Source of the DNA: Streptomyces sp. SID4985 | GTDB taxonomy: Bacteria; Actinomycetota; Actinomycetes; Streptomycetales; Streptomycetaceae | DNA: 50,413 nucleotides | Assembly: GCF_009863025.1 (NCBI RefSeq) | Contig: NZ_WWIR01000065.1 | Span: forward strand, 1-50,413 | Direction: 5' to 3' | Shown here: piece after piece, positions 43,701 to 50,237 of the stretch | How the letters are laid out: every line of letters begins with the position of its first letter | Numbering within the stretch: the stretch's first letter is position 1 | Position numbers and translations under genes: made by a program | Notes under the pieces: model-generated | Told to the model about the DNA's origin: nothing | Databases searched by the model: none | The model's input: the letters and a program-made list of their open reading frames with translations, nothing else

Positions 43701-44644
43701 GCGAGTCCGACTGGGACTGCGGCGCCGACTGGTTCAACCCCGTCGACCTCGTCACGGCCGGTGCGGAAAGCGGCCTGATCGCCGGCAACGGGCGCGTGGT
43801 CGGCCGCCTGGGCCAGAGGGGAGGAGGCCGAAGCGGTTCGGGAGAAGCCCCGACGGGCGGTCGCGGGTGCAGTTTCGACCCGGACACCCCGGTCCTCATG
43901 GCCGACGGCACGACCAAGCCCATCGGAAAGGTCGAACCCGGCGACCACGTCGAGAGCGCCGACCCCGGCAACGGCAAGCACCAGGGCTCCCGCGAGGTCA
44001 CCTCATGGCTGGTCAACCATGACAACGACCTGGTCGACGTGCGGTTCAAGGACTCCGACGACAGGACCCAGACCCTCCACACCACGTCCCGCCACCCCTT
44101 CTGGGACGACACCACCCACACCTGGGTACCGGCCGGAAAACTCACGCCCGGCCACGCCCTGAACACCTCCGCCGACAAGCACGTGCGGGTCATTGCGGTC
44201 AAGCTCCGGCCTGGTGCGGCGGACATGTACAACCTGACTGTCAGTGAGCTGCACACGTACTATGTGCTGGCGGGCGAGACGCCGGTTCTCGTTCATAACA
44301 GCAACGGATGCCGAACGTTCGGTTCCCATTCGCCCACTGGTCGGTTGAACGTTCCCGACACCCAGGGCGTCTACATCATCAAGATGAAGGATGGGAAAGT
44401 GTACGTGGGGTCTGCGACGAAGACGAACACCATTCACCGCAGAGTCCATCGTGCTTTCAGTGACGACAGGCATGCCGTCAAAGGCTCTGGATATAAATCT
44501 TCTGATGTTCGAGAGCTCGACTGGATTGAGCTTCCGGGCGAAGACGAGTCGCTGATATACCAGCACGAGCAAAACCTGATTGATTACTACGGAGGTATTG
44601 GCGGGGGTACGCTCTTGAATCGAATAAACGCCCCCGCTCCTTAG
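37715..44644 (+). CDS. RHS-repeat polymorphic toxin with HINT and GIY-YIG nuclease-like tip
   Basis: This 2309-aa toxin starts at ATG 37715 with GAAGGA 12 bases upstream. A signal peptide (basic residues, then VAVITATVLTAALLQASE) is followed by an SpvB-like region (MPVPQVPGGLAPQVALSYSS), many YD/RHS repeats across about 1000-1790, and the RHS core (GAREYDAANGRFLSVDPL, residues about 1818-1835). A HINT domain runs from Cys2052 (CSFDPDTPVLMADG) to VLVHN|S at 2195/2196, the probable self-cleavage site. The 114-residue tip resembles a GIY-YIG nuclease: GVY (2218-2220), VYVG (2229-2232), Arg2243, Glu2285 and Asn2302. The tip is visibly more AT-rich, as expected for an exchanged toxin cassette. Codon 149 (38159-38161) is TTA. 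The target is probably DNA of competitors. Confidence 0.9.
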   Translation: MTVRARAGTGRPWRRVAVITATVLTAALLQASELPAVAQGWHKPALPKAQSPVAVVPLSKPLPRKVMKGPRTPAKAPATAWPKAGTAAVTLGQGATRVKGLPLTLDTRVGKAKDAADGTYTVGMLSRAAARKAGVDGPLFTLTPRQGALRHDGKVRAGLDYSSFAGLYGGDYASRLTLVRLPACALTTPEVKKCRTTEPVKTVNDTEKRTLTASSVALGASGATVLAATTSAAGDRGDYKATSLSSSSTWNIDSNSGSFGWSYDMPVPQVPGGLAPQVALSYSSSGVDGRTGNSNNQASWAGDGFDLSPGFIERSYKGCSDDGVTNADGNKPGDLCWAYDNASLSLNGSGGELVPNGTNSFKLKNDDGTKVDRIYGSASDVRSNGARNDEYWRVTTPDGTQYFFGYNRLPGWASGNEATDSTWTVPVFGNNAGEPCNASTFAASWCQQGWRWNLDYVVDPHGNAIAYYYDKETNSYGRNLTAADDTPYVRGGTLDRVEYGLKSTAMYSAKALAKVNFISGERCIPDSQTTCSSITTGSQYWYDTPWDLNCDAGTDCDKGRVSPAFFTRKRLTDVTSQVLVSGSYSNVDSWKLTHRWGMADTDYQLLLDSIQHTGYDTAASIQLPKVTFAYTQLPNRLDKTGDGYAPYIKSRLSTVSDESGGQVDVGYSAPVCDAASLPTPQTNTTRCFPQYIGGSTTEAPDLQWFNKYVADSVTSTDRTGGAPDRVATYEYLDGAAWHYDDDDGLTKEKSKTWSQWRGYGHVRVRTGGQGGAPAMRTQTDTYFLRGMDGDRKNTDGGIKSVSVALDSGEGDPITDLKSQAGYAYKTVTYSAPGGNVLSKTVSRPWYHQTAQKVRDWGTVTANFSGTASTKAWTSLDDGAGVKWRTTAQTNTFDDATGLVTQTEDLGDTATAADDQCTRTTYAPDGAVLGAPARVETVAKACDATTSRPADVVSDVRTAYDGLAYGAAAVKGDLTRMAKLKTYNGTTAAYLESGTTYDGYGRPLTTTDLTADVTVTSAGTLTRTARTDGRTSTTAYTPTSGFPTSSTATTPPATVGDSTTAQTTTTAYEALRGLPLTVSDTNSKVTTYAYDALGRTTKVWQADRTTGQTPSYQFGYTVAENQPVVVTTKTIGNNGAQDTAYTFYDGFLRPRQTQTPGPNGGTLLADTFYDERGLTAKEFAPYYITAAPSATLLKPQDALSVETQSRYTYDGLGRMTESRKTAGNGDGGAVLSTTRTIYGGDRTTVIPPAGATATTSLVDARGHTTELRQLRARAADAAYDSTTYGYSPHGELTKVTDPAGNVWTWKYDLLGRLTDTTDPDKGAGHLEYDDRSQLTTSKDGRNSVLAHVYDGLGRRTELHDGSPTGTLRAKWVYDTISGAKGQLASSSRFSGGQEYKSSVVAYDRLYRPLRTSVVIPASEGTGLQGTYLSATTYNDSGTVAGVGYPKAGDLAADTVTYTYEDGTLRPVKVSGPLNLTATTAYSLTGQPLQYSLTANGGKSTFETNTYQYGTQRLATSRVDRQDVAGVDQYNTYSYDEAGNVLSVSDTSRSGTDNQCFTYDYLARMTEAWSQPNTGCATDPATGVLGGPAPYWNSYTYDKVGNRLTETQHGTTAGAPDTRRDYHYPDSGPSAVRPHGLGTVDTTSASGKSADTFTYDDAGNTRTRLLANGSSQTLDWDAEGHLAKVTEPVAGGSDKVTEYLYDADGNRLIGRTPTETTLYLGATEITLAKNATTAKGTRYIDVGGGHQAVQANDGSISFTLADHHGTAQLSVNATTQAETQRRTMPFGGLRGTKPATWTGTKGFVGGTDDTSTGLTHLGAREYDAANGRFLSVDPLMTTADPQTLNAYAYANNSPVTSSDPSGLCMADQCGIGYPIGGTGSNGHPKEYVKKAPRGAGGVGVPGYSGAGYTGKLPTAAHGDSNNMVKSEKDGKWYVRIYPAVYMEADNPHVNEVAANFSKWAAYVCDPFNHGNSHDCMAPREDGSDPEVYQRVKGKMLACESDWDCGADWFNPVDLVTAGAESGLIAGNGRVVGRLGQRGGGRSGSGEAPTGGRGCSFDPDTPVLMADGTTKPIGKVEPGDHVESADPGNGKHQGSREVTSWLVNHDNDLVDVRFKDSDDRTQTLHTTSRHPFWDDTTHTWVPAGKLTPGHALNTSADKHVRVIAVKLRPGAADMYNLTVSELHTYYVLAGETPVLVHNSNGCRTFGSHSPTGRLNVPDTQGVYIIKMKDGKVYVGSATKTNTIHRRVHRAFSDDRHAVKGSGYKSSDVRELDWIELPGEDESLIYQHEQNLIDYYGGIGGGTLLNRINAPAP

Positions 44645-44750
44645 GGGACGTCGAGGTGGCGGCTTGTTTCCGCTCCGGCCTTGACATGATCGACCAAGGT
44701 CCGCCAGCGTAACCCTTTCCGTGGGTTGGGAGTAACGGGTAGGTGCAGAC

Positions 44751-44789
44751 CGCCGTCCGTGACGTCATTTGGTGATGTCACGGACGGCG
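44751..44789 (+). terminator. Terminator hairpin after the RHS toxin gene
   Basis: A 13-bp perfect stem, CGCCGTCCGTGAC with GTCACGGACGGCG, extends by a G-T pair and three more pairs to a TTTGG loop. It separates the toxin gene from the immunity gene. Confidence 0.75.
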
Positions 44790-44821
44790 TCCTCGCGGTC
44801 ACAGGTTCGCAGAACGCACGG

Positions 44822-44827
44822 TAGGAT
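44822..44827 (+). promoter_or_regulatory. -10 box TAGGAT, leaderless promoter of the immunity gene
   Basis: TAGGAT ends six bases before ATG 44834. There is no ribosome binding site, so a leaderless mRNA is likely. It lies downstream of the terminator, which makes immunity expression independent of the toxin transcript. Confidence 0.6.
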
Positions 44828-44833
44828 TTCGTT

Positions 44834-45235
44834 ATGACTGAAAGACCTTCTCAGTACTGGCGTCGTGAAATGGCGAGAGAGGCCCGAGAGGTCGCTGACG
44901 GTGCACTGAGTCCTGACTGCACTTCCTTCCTGGGTGTTTACTCCGAGGGTTTCCTGGAGTCTGTCGACACCTCGTTGGCAACCTTCGAAGCTGAAGCGCG
45001 AGGACTGGGGGAAGCGTCGGACGCACATATCCTCGCTGTTGTTGAACGGGCTGTTCTCGCTCTGAACAGAGCGAATCAGGAAGTGCGTGGCGGCAGTATC
45101 GACACCGACGAACGAGAGCAGATCTGCCTCTTCATCGATGATGTGCTGACTGAGAACGGGGTTGATGTCGGCGAATTGGCCTCCCGTCATGGCGTGAGTC
45201 GCTACGCGATCACTGATAGATGGCGTAAGTGGTGA
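44834..45235 (+). CDS. Candidate immunity protein for the GIY-YIG RHS toxin
   Basis: This 133-aa acidic protein starts at ATG 44834, 189 bases after the toxin stop and on the same strand. It has no signal peptide or membrane segment. It reads as helical, with an EAEARGLGEASDAHILAVVE segment, an ALNRANQEVRGGSIDTDERE core and a C-terminal helix-turn-like VGELASRHGVSRYAITDRWR. Immediately-downstream small acidic proteins are the usual place for RHS immunity partners, which is the main basis for the call. Its lower GC matches the toxin tip, fitting joint transfer. No TTA codon is present. An alternative role as a small regulator cannot be excluded because of the helix-turn-like end. Confidence 0.75.
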   Translation: MTERPSQYWRREMAREAREVADGALSPDCTSFLGVYSEGFLESVDTSLATFEAEARGLGEASDAHILAVVERAVLALNRANQEVRGGSIDTDEREQICLFIDDVLTENGVDVGELASRHGVSRYAITDRWRKW

Positions 45236-45297
45236 ACATAGCTGATCGACTCTAAGTTTATGAATTTGAGACATCCTCGGCTTGCGACTGGTGATCG

Positions 45298-45322
45298 CGC
45301 CCACGGTGCGGCGTCGTGGGTG
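45298..45322. terminator. Hairpin between immunity and HxlR genes
   Basis: CCCACG at 45300-45305 pairs with CGTGGG at 45315-45320, extended by wobble pairs to about 45298-45322, followed by ATTTTC. It lies between convergent genes and fits a terminator for the immunity gene. Confidence 0.5.
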
Positions 45323-45342
45323 ATTTTCAGATCTTGGGGCGC

Positions 45343-45738
45343 CTAAGTGTTGCGGGTCAGGACGTTGGTGACAGGCGAACCGATCTCTGTGCGGTCTGCG
45401 CGCTCGCGGGCGTCGACGAGTTCGTCCCAGTGCTCGGCGGTCCAGGCGTAGACGTCCAGGAGGACGGCGAGGAGGCTTTTCCCGAGTGGAGTGAGGCTGT
45501 AGCCGGGGGAGGCGGCGCCGGCGTCATGGGTGATGAACCCGTCACGGACGAGTGACCGCAGTGCCCGAGTGAGCTCTTTGGGGCTCGTCCTCGGCAGTGC
45601 CCTGCGCAGCTCGCTGAACGGTTGAACTCCCTCGCTGAGCAGGCGCATGACCAATGGCGCCCACTTGTTCTGCATCCGGATCGGCAGCATCGAGGAGGGA
45701 CACAGTTCGTCAAACGTCTCGGGCGAGAGCCGGCGCAT
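45343..45738 (-). CDS. HxlR-family winged-helix regulator
   Basis: This 131-aa protein starts at ATG 45738. The long open frame beyond it runs through the divergent gene and is not used. Its sequence fits HxlR: CPSSMLPIRMQNKWAPLVMR at the N terminus, RRALPRTSPKELTRALRSLV as the recognition helix region, then DGFITHDAGAASPGYSLTPLGKSLLAVL in the wing. Many HxlR proteins sense electrophiles or redox state through an N-terminal cysteine, and one is present near residue 11. It is divergent from an NAD(P)H-binding oxidoreductase, with a paired GGTACC/GGTAACC element between them, so control of that gene is likely. Confidence 0.88.
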   Translation of the reverse strand: MRRLSPETFDELCPSSMLPIRMQNKWAPLVMRLLSEGVQPFSELRRALPRTSPKELTRALRSLVRDGFITHDAGAASPGYSLTPLGKSLLAVLLDVYAWTAEHWDELVDARERADRTEIGSPVTNVLTRNT

Positions 45739-45750
45739 AGCCCAAGTGTA

Positions 45751-45768
45751 GGTACCCAATCGGTAACC
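45751..45768. promoter_or_regulatory. Candidate HxlR operator
   Basis: GGTACCC at 45751-45757 and GGTAACC at 45762-45768 form an imperfect inverted repeat, 13 bases from the HxlR start and 25 from the oxidoreductase start. On the other strand they read as direct repeats GGTTACC and GGGTACC, spaced 11 bp. Confidence 0.45.
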
Positions 45769-45792
45769 GGGGGCTCGCCTAGCGTCGAGCGC

Positions 45793-46425
45793 ATGATGAA
45801 AATCGTGATCTTCGGAGCAGGCGGCAGGACCGGCAGCGCCGCGGCGGACGAGGCGACCGCACGTGGGCACCGCGTGACGTCATTGAGAAGCGCGGACGCG
45901 GACATCACCGACCCGGAAGCAGTGGCACGGGCCGTATCGGGCCACGATGTCGCGATCGCGGCCGTGGCGCCCGCTGACACCGACCCGAGAGCCTTCTTCC
46001 AGGCCGCGGCAAACGGCTTGGTGACCGGTCTGCAGAACTCGGGGGTTACCCGGCTGGTCTGGGTGAGCATCGCCTCGTTGCTGTCCGGTCCCTCCGGAGT
46101 TCCGGCCGTCGACACCGATGGCTTTCCTGTGGAGTACCGGCCGTTCTCCTTGGGACACCGCATTGTGCTGGAGACAATCAAAGCGTCCGACCTGCAGTGG
46201 ACAGCCGTGAGCCCCGCGGGAGACTTCGCCCCGGACGCAAAACCCACCGGAGGATACGCACTTACCGAGGTCGGGGACCTGACCAGTCGTATCACCCACG
46301 CTGACCATGCTCGCGCGCTGGTCGACATGGCTGAGCGGCCGGGCCGGCGTGGCGAGCATGTGGGAGTGGCCCCGCTGTCACCCGACCAAAAGGCATCCGC
46401 TGCCATCGGGGATGGTCAACAATGA
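45793..46425 (+). CDS. NAD(P)H-binding (NmrA/SDR-like) oxidoreductase
   Basis: This 210-aa protein starts at ATG 45793 (or 45796). The Rossmann motif IVIFGAGGRTGSAAADEATA is at the N terminus, followed by the SADADITDPEAVARAVSGHD strand-turn of atypical SDR proteins and a VSIASLL segment. No YxxxK catalytic pair is evident, which fits NAD(P)H-binding NmrA-like members often found with HxlR regulators. The last 15 or so residues (SPDQKASAAIGDGQQ) end exactly where the transposase remnant starts, so the natural C terminus may have been altered by insertion. Confidence 0.83.
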   Translation: MMKIVIFGAGGRTGSAAADEATARGHRVTSLRSADADITDPEAVARAVSGHDVAIAAVAPADTDPRAFFQAAANGLVTGLQNSGVTRLVWVSIASLLSGPSGVPAVDTDGFPVEYRPFSLGHRIVLETIKASDLQWTAVSPAGDFAPDAKPTGGYALTEVGDLTSRITHADHARALVDMAERPGRRGEHVGVAPLSPDQKASAAIGDGQQ

Positions 46426-46934
46426 CCCACCGCAACGCGCCCCCGTCGCTCGAGGGCCGCCGTCGTCTGATCGAATGCTTTGCCGGACGAGAAGGCCGTC
46501 ACAGCTGTCGCGTTCCTCCACAGAGCACGAGCCTGTTCGCGACCCACGGCATCACCCACATCGAACGCATCGTGACTGACAACGGCAGCTGCTACCGCGC
46601 GGACCCGTTCGCGCGATCACTCCTCGAGTCACGCCATCAACGGATCACGCCCTGAACGCCTCGCCACAACGGCAAGGTGGAACGCTACAACCGGATACTC
46701 ACTGAAGAGTTTCTCTACGCCCGCACCTGGACTTCCGAAGATCAGCGACGCAAGGGCCTCGCTGTCCGGAACATCCACTACAACTACCACCGGCCCCACA
46801 GCGGAGCAGCCAGCCAGGCGCCCGCCACTCGACTACGCCAGGGCGTCACCAACGTCCTGGCCTCATACAGCTCCACCATGGCGCGGGACGGGTCCTGCAG
46901 GGGATCCGTCTGGTCGCACGCTGTGGCGGGTTAA
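46422..46934 (+). pseudogene. IS481-type transposase remnant
   Basis: The start MTHRNAPPSLEGRRRLIE is a typical IS481-family N terminus. The frame then jumps to the DDE core (HIERIVTDNGSCYRADPF), so most of the central part is deleted. An in-frame TGA at 46653-46655 sits where a tyrosine is expected before TPRHNGKVERYNRILTEEFL, and the sequence continues to HYNYHRPHSGAA near 46800. Internal deletion plus nonsense codon means no active transposase. Clear terminal inverted repeats are not visible. Its ATG overlaps the stop of the oxidoreductase gene. Confidence 0.85.
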
Positions 46935-46961
46935 CGGTCATGTTCACTCCGAGAACGCGAA

Positions 46962-46991
46962 TTGAACGCGAGTAATCGCTCGTGTCAGCAT
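46962..46991 (+). promoter_or_regulatory. Possible promoter for the MpaB-family gene
   Basis: TTGAAC at 46962-46967 and CAGCAT at 46986-46991 are 18 bases apart, and the -10 box ends six bases before GTG 46998. This suggests leaderless expression; the -10 match is only moderate. Confidence 0.35.
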
Positions 46992-46997
46992 CCACAT

Positions 46998-48254
46998 GTG
47001 ACTCCACTCGACGCACAGGACGGGCGGAAGAGCTCGCCGTATCCGCGTCGCTTCCGCGGCGCCCCGGAGCGCAGTCTCCGCATGGGCAGAGTCCTGCGGC
47101 GCGTGGCCGGGGTCGATCACGTGGACGAGGAACTGCTCGCCCTCATCGGCCGACGTATGTACGCCCGCGACGAACCGGGAGCGGCCTTGGTCCGTGCCAT
47201 GCGCAAGGACGGCACCGAGGACGGCACCGCGAAGACTGAACGCGTCACCATGGCTCAATTCAGGAGGGCCCTCGACGAGGGCGTCCAGTCCGTCCCCGAC
47301 GCCCCGGCCGCCCTGCTGCGGTTCTTCGCGCTGGTCGACGAGGTGCCGGACTGGGTCGACTTCGACCGCTTGGAGCGGGGCGCCGCCGTGGTCCGGCGGA
47401 TGGGACGGACCGCGACCGACGTCCTGCTGCAGCTCTCCCTGATCGGCGGCTACCGGTACGGCGGACCCGCCGACCTGCTGGTCGCCACGGGCGGTCTGTC
47501 GGGTGCGAACGCCATGAGACGGCTCGGCGAGACCGAGACGTGGACACGTGCGGTGGTCGAGCCGGGCGGAATGCGACGCGACGGGGAGGGGTTCCGGCTC
47601 ACGGTCCACGTGCGCGCGATGCACGCGCTGATCAACGACCGCTTCGAGACCAACGGCCGCTGGGACACAGCCCGTTGGGGCCTCCCCATCAACCAGTCCG
47701 ACCAGGCCGGCACCCTCGGCCTCTTCAACAGCACCCTCCTCCTGGGCGCCCGTTTCCTCGGCCGCCACGTGAGCGCGGAGGACTCCCTCGCGGTGATGCA
47801 CCTCTGGAAATACGTCGGCCTGCTCCTCGGCGTGAACGAGGACTGGCTCTTCGACACGGAACGCGAGCAGAACACGTTCAACTACCACGTCCTGCTCGCC
47901 CAGGACGCTCAGACACCGGCGGGCGCGGCCCTGTCGGCTGCGATCGTCGACGGGGAACGACACCTCGACCACGGCCGACTGACCTCACTCCGCGCCCGGT
48001 ACACCCAGGCACGTCTCCTGAGCATGCTGCGGTACTTCCTCGGTAAGCAGAGCCTGCGAGACCTGGGCCTTCCCGTCACGCTGCCGTGGGTCGTACCGGC
48101 CGTGATCACGAAGAACCTCGCCGCGTCCCTCGTCGCGGGGACCTCCGAGCGCGGACGCCGGCACCTTGACCGCGTCGGGATGGAGTTCCGGCGCAAGCGC
48201 GCTCGCATGCTCTTCGAGGGGGCACGGCAGGAGATCGGGGCGCTGCCGCTGTGA
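46998..48254 (+). CDS. MpaB-family oxygenase (DUF2236, Lcp-like)
   Basis: This 418-aa protein has GTG 46998 chosen as its start. No ribosome site is present, so it may be leaderless; a TTG at 46962 lies within the -35 element. The sequence fits the oxygenase MpaB/DUF2236 family: LLQLSLIGGYRYGGPADLL, the FRLTVHVRAMHALINDR helix with histidines for haem or metal, GLPINQSDQAGTLGLFNSTL and HLWKYVGLLLGVNEDWLFDT. Relatives include latex-clearing protein (rubber oxygenase) and fungal MpaB, which cleave C=C bonds oxidatively using a b-type haem. No Tat or Sec signal is seen, so it is probably intracellular. The substrate is not assignable. Confidence 0.88.
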   Translation: MTPLDAQDGRKSSPYPRRFRGAPERSLRMGRVLRRVAGVDHVDEELLALIGRRMYARDEPGAALVRAMRKDGTEDGTAKTERVTMAQFRRALDEGVQSVPDAPAALLRFFALVDEVPDWVDFDRLERGAAVVRRMGRTATDVLLQLSLIGGYRYGGPADLLVATGGLSGANAMRRLGETETWTRAVVEPGGMRRDGEGFRLTVHVRAMHALINDRFETNGRWDTARWGLPINQSDQAGTLGLFNSTLLLGARFLGRHVSAEDSLAVMHLWKYVGLLLGVNEDWLFDTEREQNTFNYHVLLAQDAQTPAGAALSAAIVDGERHLDHGRLTSLRARYTQARLLSMLRYFLGKQSLRDLGLPVTLPWVVPAVITKNLAASLVAGTSERGRRHLDRVGMEFRRKRARMLFEGARQEIGALPL

Positions 48255-48301
48255 ACCGTCGGCTCCGAGGGGTCGCGGTGGAGGGTGCACACCTCCTTTG
48301 A

Positions 48302-48529
48302 CCTTCAGGTCGAAGATCTAGCATTCCCCGTGATGCGTATGGCAAGGGAGCGATAGCGGACGGCCATGTAAAAGGCGTCCAGGAGCCAAAATATGTCCGC
48401 GAGAAGGCGATAGAGCGGTACGGGCAGAAGCGCGGCACCGCGAAGTACGGCTATCTGCTGCGCGGCCAGAGCGGCTACTACGCGGAGCCGATGGAACGTC
48501 GGCTGACACCATCCGCTTTCCGGCCGTGA
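48302..48529 (+). pseudogene. Coding fragment without a start codon
   Basis: The frame from the stop at 48299 to the TGA at 48527-48529 has no ATG, GTG or TTG near its start, yet reads like protein: GHVKGVQEPKYVREKAIERY, then GQKRGTAKYGYLLRGQSGYY and AEPMERR. Codon choice is reasonable for the host. I do not recognise the family. It may be the tail of a gene lost by deletion in this remnant-rich segment. The rest of the gene-free stretch 48255-48822 shows nothing supportable. Confidence 0.35.
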
Positions 48530-48822
48530 TCGTTTGGTTCTGGCTGGGTGGGCATGAGTGCCGACTCGCGGCGGGAAGAAGGCCAAGGTTTTTTGAGGGG
48601 CCAGGAACTTCACGCCGATGACAGCAAGCCTGGTCTCGAGGGCCGCCAGTGCCAGAGTGATGGTCGTGGCGACCCCGCTCTCCTTGAGTGTCCAGATCAC
48701 CTCCCTCAGGGCCGGGAGATCGCTGGTGTCCGCCCCCTTTTGTTTCCTGCAAGCGGATGGTCCGGGTGCCGGACGTGCCGTACGTTGGCTTGGTTCTCCG
48801 TCCGGGTGATCAAGGGGGTCCG

Positions 48823-49062
48823 ATGTACGAGGCTGCTTCCGAGGCGAGTGGTGTCCTGTTGTGGCTCAGATTGGCGGGTTTCATCCTCTGCGGAATCGGG
48901 GGACTTGCTCTGATTATCGCCGTCGCATCCTTTTTCACCATGCGTGACGTCAGGCGAGAGGGTGATCTGGAAAGTGTGTCTTCACTTCGCCGGAATGGCA
49001 TCATTTTTGGCTTTGTCGGGTTTTTGCTGGTGGGCTTTTTCTTTGTCGTGATGATGATTTAG
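48823..49062 (+). CDS. Small two-span membrane protein
   Basis: This 79-aa protein starts at ATG 48823 behind AAGGGGG. Two clear membrane spans, about residues 11-37 (LWLRLAGFILCGIGGLALII) and 58-78 (GIIFGFVGFLLVGFFFVVMM), flank a charged cytoplasmic loop, MRDVRREGDLESVSSLRR. GC is lower than in neighbours. The family is not recognised. Its position between two transposase remnants suggests an accessory gene brought in by mobile DNA. Confidence 0.65.
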   Translation: MYEAASEASGVLLWLRLAGFILCGIGGLALIIAVASFFTMRDVRREGDLESVSSLRRNGIIFGFVGFLLVGFFFVVMMI

Positions 49063-49090
49063 GTGACATTTCTGGGCGCACCTCGTCTTC

Positions 49091-49530
49091 GTGGCCGCTT
49101 CGGGCTGCAGCTGGAGTCAACTCCCACGGGGCTTGGGGCTGTCGGGAGTCACCGCGGTCCGGCGGTTCACCGAGTGGACCGCGGCCAGAGTGTGGGCCAA
49201 GCTCCGCGGCCTGGTCCTGGACGGCCTCGGCGCCCAGGGTGAGCTGGACCGGTCGCGGTGCGCGATCGGCTCCGTCAGCGTCCGGGGCCCTCAAAGGCGG
49301 CAGCTGACAGGACCGAATCCGACCGACCGCGCGGCAAGAAGGGATCGGAAGTCCACCTGCTCGTGGACCGCCAGGGCCCGCAACGTCCGGCACCGTCTCG
49401 CCCTGCAAGGCCGTCGAATCATCCCGACACCTGGCCGGCACCACTGGGTCGTGGAGCGGACCATGTCCTGGCTGTCCGGCTGACGTCGTCGTCTCCATCG
49501 GCGCTACGAGCGTGCTACCGGCAAGTGACT
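49091..49530 (+). pseudogene. IS5-type transposase remnant
   Basis: The translation starts GCSWSQLPRGLGLSGVTAVR, then FTEWTAARVWAKLRGLVLDG and LDRSRCAIGSVSVRG, typical of IS5-family DDE transposases. A frame change near 49285-49330 is needed to continue through GKKGSEVHLLVDRQG, and another to reach HHWVVERTMSWLSG. A TGA at 49481-49483 interrupts the C-terminal RRRLHRRYER. Frameshifts, a central deletion and a stop show that it is inactive. Terminal repeats were not found. Confidence 0.85.
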
Positions 49531-49630
49531 CGCCCTAACGGTCTGGATCGCTCGGAAGCGCAGGCAGGGCAGCCTCTCGCCTGGTCGGACCGATTTTCCT
49601 CACAATCTTCGGGCCCGGTGCGTGCCGGTG

Positions 49631-49636
49631 TAGGGT
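49631..49636 (+). promoter_or_regulatory. Possible -10 box for panD
   Basis: TAGGGT at 49631-49636 is a good Streptomyces-type -10, 57 bases before the panD start. The -35 region (TTCGGG) is weak. Confidence 0.35.
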
Positions 49637-49693
49637 GAACGCCGCCCTTGACCTGCAGAAAGCAGGCAGGGAGCCGTCTTTCGGGAGTCAAGA

Positions 49694-50113
49694 ATGCTGC
49701 GCACGATGTTCAAGTCGAAGATTCACCGCGCCACCGTCACCCAGGCCGACCTGCACTACGTGGGGTCCGTGACCATCGACGCGGACCTGTTGGACGCCGC
49801 CGATCTGCTGCCCGGCGAGCTCGTGCACATCGTGGACATCACCAATGGGGCCCGGCTGGAGACGTACGTCATCGAGGGTGAGCGTGGGTCCGGGGTGATC
49901 GGGATCAACGGGGCGGCCGCGCATCTGGTGCATCCCGGGGACCTGGTGATTCTGATCAGCTATGCGCAGGTCGACGACGCCGAGGCGCGGGCGCTGCAGC
50001 CGAAGGTCGTGCATGTGGACGGGGAGAACCGGATCGTCGCCCTCGGGGCCGACCCCTCCGAGCCGGTGCCGGGGTCGGACCAGGAGCGGAGCCCGCAGGC
50101 CGTTTCGGCCTGA
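49694..50113 (+). CDS. panD: Aspartate 1-decarboxylase precursor
   Basis: This 139-aa proenzyme starts at ATG 49694 with CGGGAG upstream. PanD converts L-aspartate to beta-alanine for pantothenate and coenzyme A synthesis. The sequence [20 protein letters not shown], then HYVGSVTID, gives the self-processing Gly24-Ser25 site that forms the pyruvoyl cofactor. [17 protein letters not shown] and [11 protein letters not shown] complete the conserved core. Length is slightly above the usual 126-127 owing to an acidic C-terminal tail. It stands alone here, after an IS5-type remnant, so other pantothenate genes are not adjacent. Confidence 0.97.
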   Translation: MLRTMFKSKIHRATVTQADLHYVGSVTIDADLLDAADLLPGELVHIVDITNGARLETYVIEGERGSGVIGINGAAAHLVHPGDLVILISYAQVDDAEARALQPKVVHVDGENRIVALGADPSEPVPGSDQERSPQAVSA

Positions 50114-50237
50114 CCCTCGGCGGTGGCGGACGCGGACGCGAAGGCGGGGGTCGGGGCGGGGGAGTGAGCCCGGGGTGGTCGGGTAGTCGGGTGGTGGTCC
50201 CGTGGTCACCGGTTCCGGGACCGCCCGGAGGACAGTC

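Noticed and set aside
38633..43981. Very long open frame antisense to the RHS gene
   Set aside because: High GC keeps the opposite strand free of stops. The translation is Gly/Val/Arg-rich without domains, while the plus frame gives clear RHS and HINT motifs.
46936..46960. A further site of the TetR GAAC-N3-GTTC type
   Set aside because: The half-sites are in the opposite order (GTTC then GAAC) with a longer gap, so it does not match the operator.
48305..48700. Minus-strand open frame of about 130 codons
   Set aside because: The start is plausible, but the second half is opposite the better plus-strand fragment and has no recognisable domain.
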